Assembly: GCA_963557785.1 (NCBI GenBank)
Contig: CAUWBF010000004.1
Coordinates: 1-64,000 of the forward strand
Length of the DNA stretch: 64,000 nt
Reading direction: 5' to 3'
Source of the DNA: Merdicola sp963557785
GTDB lineage: Bacteria > Bacillota > Clostridia > TANB77 > CAG-508
Shown: positions 62,867 through 64,000 of the stretch, piece after piece
Position numbering within the stretch: the first letter of the stretch is position 1
How the letters are laid out: each line of letters opens with the position of its first letter
The notes under the pieces: generated by a model
What the model saw: the letters and a program-made list of their open reading frames with translations, nothing else
Told to the model about the DNA's origin: nothing
The model's database searches: none
Program-made: the position numbers and the translations under genes

Positions 62867-63817
62867 TTATTCAAAATTTATATATTTTTGATTTGGGCTA
62901 TTTGCTAACTTTTCAAAATTAGTTTCTTCTTGCTTTAAAAGATTTTCTAGTTCACCTTTTTTTCCGAATAACATTTTTATTGGGTCTTGTTGAGGATTAA
63001 AACATTGAAATGAGTTATCTATAAAGTCATAAAAAACAAACCCATTAAATGCATCGTGTGGTTTATGTATTATATCTGGACGTTTTTCTAATAATGAATC
63101 TATCTGTTTCCTTGAATTTATTAACAATGGTGTAATTGTATCAAGAAAATTTAAATAAATTTTTATTATACAAATATTAAACTCAACTATAGATAAAGTA
63201 AATGCAATATGAGGATAATCAGCAAATTGTTTACGAATATCTTCTATTAGTTTTTCAATTTGTTCTTCTAACTGTTTGTTATGATGATAATGTGGAGTGT
63301 ATAAGATGTGTTGTAAATTAAAACAACAACGATTGTTTGAATCTATAGTAGTAACGGGTAAATGACCGTGTTGTGCAAAATCTCGTAATCTTATTAAAAG
63401 CCTATAATGAAAATTTTCATCGTAAATCTTGCTTAAACAATTTTCTTTAAAATTTTTAAAATCATCAGAAGTTTCTCCCAAGTGTATTTTTGCAAATGCT
63501 TCAATAGAACTTGTTAAAGGTTTTCCAGCACTTATATAAGAGATTATAAAAGAATTAATAATTATATTATCATTTGATTTAAATTTAAACTTAAAATTTC
63601 TTATTATTGAATCGCTACTGTCTAATTGATAAAATGTTAATAAATTTTCTAAATTAAATTGGAAAATTTCAAATAATTGGTCTATCTCTTGAAAATGTCT
63701 AGTTATTTCCACATAATTTTCTAAAATGTGTTTTTCCATGACATTAAATTTTGATATTTTAATTTTACTTATATCTATATTTAAATCCTTACAAAGAATA
63801 TGTTCTACAATGTCCAT
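62867..63817 (-). CDS. Unknown 316-aa protein with HEPN-like RxxxxH motif
   Basis: I do not recognise the family. It is soluble and largely helical. RLRDFAQHGH puts an R-x4-H motif at residues 145-150 at the end of a helix, the pattern of HEPN RNase domains. The rest includes a long C-terminal helical region and a His cluster (TPHYHHNKQ near 173). No toxin-antitoxin partner is directly adjacent; the neighbouring 600-aa gene has its own promoter. HEPN membership is inference from one motif and helix content. Confidence 0.75.
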   Translation of the reverse strand: MDIVEHILCKDLNIDISKIKISKFNVMEKHILENYVEITRHFQEIDQLFEIFQFNLENLLTFYQLDSSDSIIRNFKFKFKSNDNIIINSFIISYISAGKPLTSSIEAFAKIHLGETSDDFKNFKENCLSKIYDENFHYRLLIRLRDFAQHGHLPVTTIDSNNRCCFNLQHILYTPHYHHNKQLEEQIEKLIEDIRKQFADYPHIAFTLSIVEFNICIIKIYLNFLDTITPLLINSRKQIDSLLEKRPDIIHKPHDAFNGFVFYDFIDNSFQCFNPQQDPIKMLFGKKGELENLLKQEETNFEKLANSPNQKYINFE

Positions 63818-63850
63818 AAAATAATCTCCTTCTTATAAATTGTATATTTA

Positions 63851-63879
63851 ATTATATTGTGCTTAATATATAAAGTCAA
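63851..63879 (-). promoter_or_regulatory. Promoter of the 316-aa gene
   Basis: On the minus strand TTGACT (63879-63874), 17-bp spacer, perfect TATAAT (63856-63851), 34 bp before the ATG. Confidence 0.8.
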
Positions 63880-64000
63880 CAAATTATAAGATACAAGTAT
63901 ATAGATAAACAGTAAATAAAATTAAATATAAAATAAATCAATCTTATTAAATTATTTTATATTTACCGTGGAAAAGTTTAAAAAGCCTAGTAAGTTTATT

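Overview
The window is an AT-rich, Gram-positive chromosome segment that spans the replication origin. DnaA boxes cluster at about 19.4-19.75 kb, with dnaA, dnaN, recF, gyrB and gyrA running leftward and rpmH, rnpA, yidD, yidC, jag, mnmE, mnmG, rsmG, soj and spo0J running rightward. Spore-formation genes (spoIIR, spmA, spmB, a GerMN protein, an AbrB/SpoVT-type regulator), pyruvate formate-lyase and a 2-hydroxyacyl-CoA dehydratase-activase-like giant protein point to an anaerobic, spore-forming member of the Clostridia. The very low GC content and the gene mix resemble uncultured gut Clostridia; the exact taxon is inference. The standard code fits, because TGA acts as a stop in many genes.

Left arm (1-19.3 kb). 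After a partial tRNA-Lys and a small DUF1858 protein comes a + strand run: a VirD4/TraG-like coupling ATPase, a pilin-like small protein, a VirB6/TrbL-like membrane protein and a PrgI-like protein. The chromosomal-type DnaD and DnaC helicase-loading genes follow from their own promoter. gyrA sits between this run and a second, leftward operon (12.68-8.48 kb) carrying a VirB4 N-terminal-like protein, a VirB4-family ATPase broken by a one-base frameshift, a CpaE/ParA-like ATPase and an unknown 237-aa protein. Together the two runs form a type IV secretion-like system wrapped around gyrA, with no relaxase, integrase or insertion sequence visible. A strong promoter and a perfect Spo0A box precede the second operon. 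A 0.5-kb non-coding stretch between that operon and gyrB ends in a + strand terminator and may encode an RNA.

Right arm (19.4-64 kb). The origin-proximal ribosome, tRNA-modification and partition cluster is followed by two tRNA-Ser genes and a striking block of about 0.9 kb made almost only of A and T, with an internal repeat of 161-bp period. Then come a patatin-like lipase, the activase-like giant protein, the gerM/yabB/rsmI/abrB area, spmAB, rlmH-walJ-murA-spoIIR, sugar-nucleotide genes, ttcA, tRNA-Arg, tadA, the SRP RNA, dnaX-ybaB-recR-truA, rqcP, pflB-pflA, an ArsP_2-type permease, rpsF-ssb-rpsR and an intracellular-type alpha-amylase. The last 3 kb holds two unrecognised proteins, one with an HExxH metalloprotease-like motif and one with a HEPN-like RxxxxH motif, each behind its own good sigma-A promoter.

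The most unusual items are the split T4SS-like system with its frameshifted virB4 and Spo0A box, the AT-only repeat block, a 42-aa lysine-rich peptide gene with a near-consensus promoter, and a second frameshift at the start of pflA.
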